Positions 62,054-64,000 of a stretch of DNA of 64,000 nucleotides are shown here, piece by piece. The stretch covers positions 5,031,001-5,095,000 of the forward strand of contig NZ_CP036533.1 of the NCBI RefSeq assembly GCF_024585265.1, read 5' to 3'. Each line of letters begins with the position of its first letter. The first letter of the stretch is position 1. Under the pieces are notes generated by a model. That model searched no databases. It had not been told where the DNA came from and saw nothing but the letters and a program-made list of their open reading frames with translations. A program made the translations under genes and the position numbers. The DNA is from Bradyrhizobium sp. WBAH42. GTDB taxonomy: Bacteria > Pseudomonadota > Alphaproteobacteria > Rhizobiales > Xanthobacteraceae.

Positions 62054-63412
62054 TCACCTGCTGCCGTCCGGCCCCATCACGAGGTCCGGCAGCCAGGTCG
62101 AGATTCCCGGCACGAAGCAGAGCAGCAGCACCGCGAGCATCATCAAGAGCACGAAGGGCAGCGTGCCCCAGATCACCTCGCGCAGGGGAATATCAGGCGC
62201 GACGTTGCGGATGACGAAGATGTTGAGGCCGACCGGCGGATGGATCAGCCCCATCTCCATCACGATGGTCATGACCACGCCGAACCAGATGATGTCGAAG
62301 TTGGCGGCGCGGAGCGGCGGCAGGATGATCGGCGCCGTCATCAGGATGATCGAGACCGGCGGCAGGAAGAAGCCGAGCACCACGACCATGACGAGGATCG
62401 CGAACAGCAGCTCCCAGCGCGGCAAATGCATTGCGACGATGGCTTCGGCCACCGATTGCGAGATGTGCAGATAGCTCATCACGTAGGAATAGAGCAGCGA
62501 CATGCCGATGATCATCATCAGCATGGTCGATTCCCGGATCGTCGACTTCATGATCGGGGCGAGGTCGCTCGGCCGCCACACGCTGTAGATTGCCGCGATC
62601 AGCGCCAGCGCCAGGAGGCCGCCGAGGCCCGCGGTTTCCGACGGCGTGGCGTAGCCGCCATAGAGCGCGACCATGACACCGGTGAGCAGCAGCACGAAGG
62701 GGATCACGCGCGGCAGCACGCTGAAGCGCTCGGCGAGCGTATATTCGTCGCGGGTGAGGATCGCAGCCTCCGGCCCGCCGTTCTTGTAGACCGCTTCGGC
62801 CGCCCTGTATTCCTGGCGGAAGCGGATCACGGCATAGGCGCCGAACAGCGTGACCAGCAGCAGGCCCGGTCCGATGCCGGCGAGGAACAACCGCCCGAGC
62901 GACTTTTCGGCGGCGACCGCGAACAGGATCATGGTGATCGAGGGCGGAAGCAGGATGCCGAGTGTGCCGCCGGCGGCGATGATCCCAGCGGCGAAGCCGC
63001 CGGAGTAGCCGCGCTTGCGCATCTCGGGGATACCGGCCGAGCCGATCGCCGAGCAGGTCGCGGGCGAAGATCCCGCCATTGCCGCAAACAGCGCGCAGGC
63101 GAACACGTTGGCGACGCCGAGGCCGCCGGGCACGCGATGCAGCCAGGCGTGCAACGCCGAATAGAGATCCTGGCCCGCGCGCGACTTGCCGATCGCCGCG
63201 CCCTTCAGGATGAAGAGCGGGATCGACAGCAGCGTGATCGAGGCCATCTCCTCGTAGACGTTCTGTGTCACCGTATCGAGCGAGGCCGAGGGCATGTAGA
63301 TGCCCATGAACACGACCGCGACCGCGCCGAGCGCGAACGCGATCGGCATGCCCGAGAACATCACCAGCAGCGTCGCAATGCCGTAGGCAAGGCCAATGCC
63401 GAAAACGCTCAT
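62054..63412 (-). CDS. dctM: TRAP transporter large permease (DctM type), second system
   Basis: 452 residues from an ATG at 63412 that overlaps the dctQ stop. Many membrane helices. Signatures: LLVMFSGMPIAFALGAVAVV, SITLLSIPLFILKGAAIGKS, MAGSSPATCSAIGSAGIPEM and AAGGTLGILLPPSITMILFA. It is longer than the first DctM because of a cytoplasmic loop around residues 210-250 (EYRAAEAVYKNGGPEAAILT). The binding protein is not in the window. Confidence 0.92.
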   Translation of the reverse strand: MSVFGIGLAYGIATLLVMFSGMPIAFALGAVAVVFMGIYMPSASLDTVTQNVYEEMASITLLSIPLFILKGAAIGKSRAGQDLYSALHAWLHRVPGGLGVANVFACALFAAMAGSSPATCSAIGSAGIPEMRKRGYSGGFAAGIIAAGGTLGILLPPSITMILFAVAAEKSLGRLFLAGIGPGLLLVTLFGAYAVIRFRQEYRAAEAVYKNGGPEAAILTRDEYTLAERFSVLPRVIPFVLLLTGVMVALYGGYATPSETAGLGGLLALALIAAIYSVWRPSDLAPIMKSTIRESTMLMMIIGMSLLYSYVMSYLHISQSVAEAIVAMHLPRWELLFAILVMVVVLGFFLPPVSIILMTAPIILPPLRAANFDIIWFGVVMTIVMEMGLIHPPVGLNIFVIRNVAPDIPLREVIWGTLPFVLLMMLAVLLLCFVPGISTWLPDLVMGPDGSR

Positions 63413-63963
63413 GGCCGCTTGGCTCCGGTGAAGGGCAGCGCAAGCTGCACGAGGATCTGGAGGCAGAGCAGGCTCATCCCGAGTGCCATCAGCGAGTAGG
63501 GGATCGCGAGCGGCGGCGACCACATCGAGTTGGAGACCTGGCCGTCGACATAGGCCTCATGGGCCAGTGTCCAGGACTTCCAGGTGAAGAAGGCGCAGAA
63601 CAGGAATGTGGCGGCATCGACCAGCCAGAGGCGAACCTGGTTCGCGAATGGCGACAGCAGGCCGACGAAGGCCTCGATGCCGATATGACCGCGATTCTGC
63701 TGCACATAGGCCGCCGTCATGAAGGTGGCGCCGACCAGGAGGAACACGGCGGCCTCGTCCTGCCAGTAATTGGCGGCCTTGAACAGCGCGCGGCTGAGCA
63801 CGCTGTAGCTCAGGATGGTGCAGGCGGCGACCAGCGCAATCGCGGCGAACACGACGATGATGCTGTTGAGGACGGCGAGACCGCGATCGATCGCCGCCGC
63901 AGGGCCGGTCCCTGCGGCAACGCTCGCCTGGTCGTCACGATCCGGAAGCGGACCGTGGCTCAT
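63409..63963 (-). CDS. dctQ: TRAP transporter small permease (DctQ type), second system
   Basis: 184 residues. Four membrane helices (IIVVFAAIALVAACTILSYS, AAVFLLVGATFMTAAYVQQN, WLVDAATFLFCAFFTWKSWT, YSLMALGMSLLCLQILVQLA). KAANYWQDE matches the DctQ loop. Its start overlaps the stop of an upstream gene (63960-64000) and its stop overlaps dctM, so it is the middle of an operon. Confidence 0.9.
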   Translation of the reverse strand: MSHGPLPDRDDQASVAAGTGPAAAIDRGLAVLNSIIVVFAAIALVAACTILSYSVLSRALFKAANYWQDEAAVFLLVGATFMTAAYVQQNRGHIGIEAFVGLLSPFANQVRLWLVDAATFLFCAFFTWKSWTLAHEAYVDGQVSNSMWSPPLAIPYSLMALGMSLLCLQILVQLALPFTGAKRP

Positions 63964-64000
63964 GCCGCGACGTCGATGGCGAGCTTGAGCAGGTTTGCGG
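63960..64000 (-). CDS. 3' end of the upstream gene in the second TRAP operon, cut by window edge
   Basis: The minus strand ends ANLLKLAIDVAA with a TGA at 63960-63962 that overlaps the dctQ ATG. Too little is visible to name the protein; in comparable clusters it would be a binding protein or a catabolic enzyme. Confidence 0.55.
   Translation of the reverse strand, partial: ANLLKLAIDVAA

Noticed and set aside
62240-63499. 419-codon plus-strand frame opposite the second TRAP permease
   Set aside because: Same antisense artefact; no ribosome site and no recognisable domain.

Overview
The window looks like the genome of a nodulating Bradyrhizobium or a close relative. The evidence is high-GC alphaproteobacterial coding sequence, two proteins of the rhizobial type III effector families (NopM-like and NopD-like) each preceded by a tts-box (TtsI target), a dense graveyard of insertion sequences, and short conserved proteins and palindromic intergenic repeats of the Bradyrhizobium type. 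The species assignment is inference.

Region 1 (1 to about 33.8 kb) is accessory DNA, probably part of a symbiosis island or its edge. It opens inside a GAF-domain sensor protein and carries an AraC regulator, a frameshifted OpgC-like membrane protein and a CspA-type cold-shock protein. The rest is mostly transposon material: IS110 (four copies), IS256 (one apparently whole, with terminal inverted repeats, plus fragments), IS4, IS66, IS481 and a truncated group II intron. Two intact effector genes stand out: a leucine-rich-repeat/NEL ubiquitin-ligase protein at 12149-14095 and a 982-residue C48 (Ulp1-like) protease at 25070-28018. A core-like cystathionine gamma-synthase-family gene and a decapitated neighbour (14374-15800) sit among the mobile elements. 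At 29.6-33.4 kb an IS66 is interrupted by an IS481; the 7-bp target duplication is still visible, and removing the IS481 restores the tnpC frame at the junction.

Region 2 (33.9-49 kb) is chromosome-like. It holds a phospholipase D-family protein, an NAD(P)-binding SDR-like protein, many short conserved proteins (some shorter than 60 residues), an HU protein, a Sir2 deacylase, a two-domain cold-shock protein, a DUF192 protein, a tRNA-Pro(TGG), an intact OpgC-like protein paralogous to the broken copy, and an NDUFS4-like Complex I accessory protein.

Region 3 (49.2-56.6 kb) holds an Lrp/AsnC regulator and a leucine/isovalerate catabolic operon: isovaleryl-CoA dehydrogenase, methylcrotonyl-CoA carboxylase beta and alpha, and HMG-CoA lyase. 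An AraC-type regulator is transcribed divergently from it. Together these convert isovaleryl-CoA to acetoacetate and acetyl-CoA, except for the methylglutaconyl-CoA hydratase step, which has no gene here.

Region 4 (56.8-64 kb) has a TRAP transporter operon (dctQ-dctM-dctP) ending in a DapA-family aldolase/lyase gene. A GntR/FCD regulator is divergent from it, with a perfect 19-bp palindrome in the shared promoter. A second TRAP permease pair follows and runs off the window edge. Palindromic intergenic repeats punctuate regions 2 to 4.
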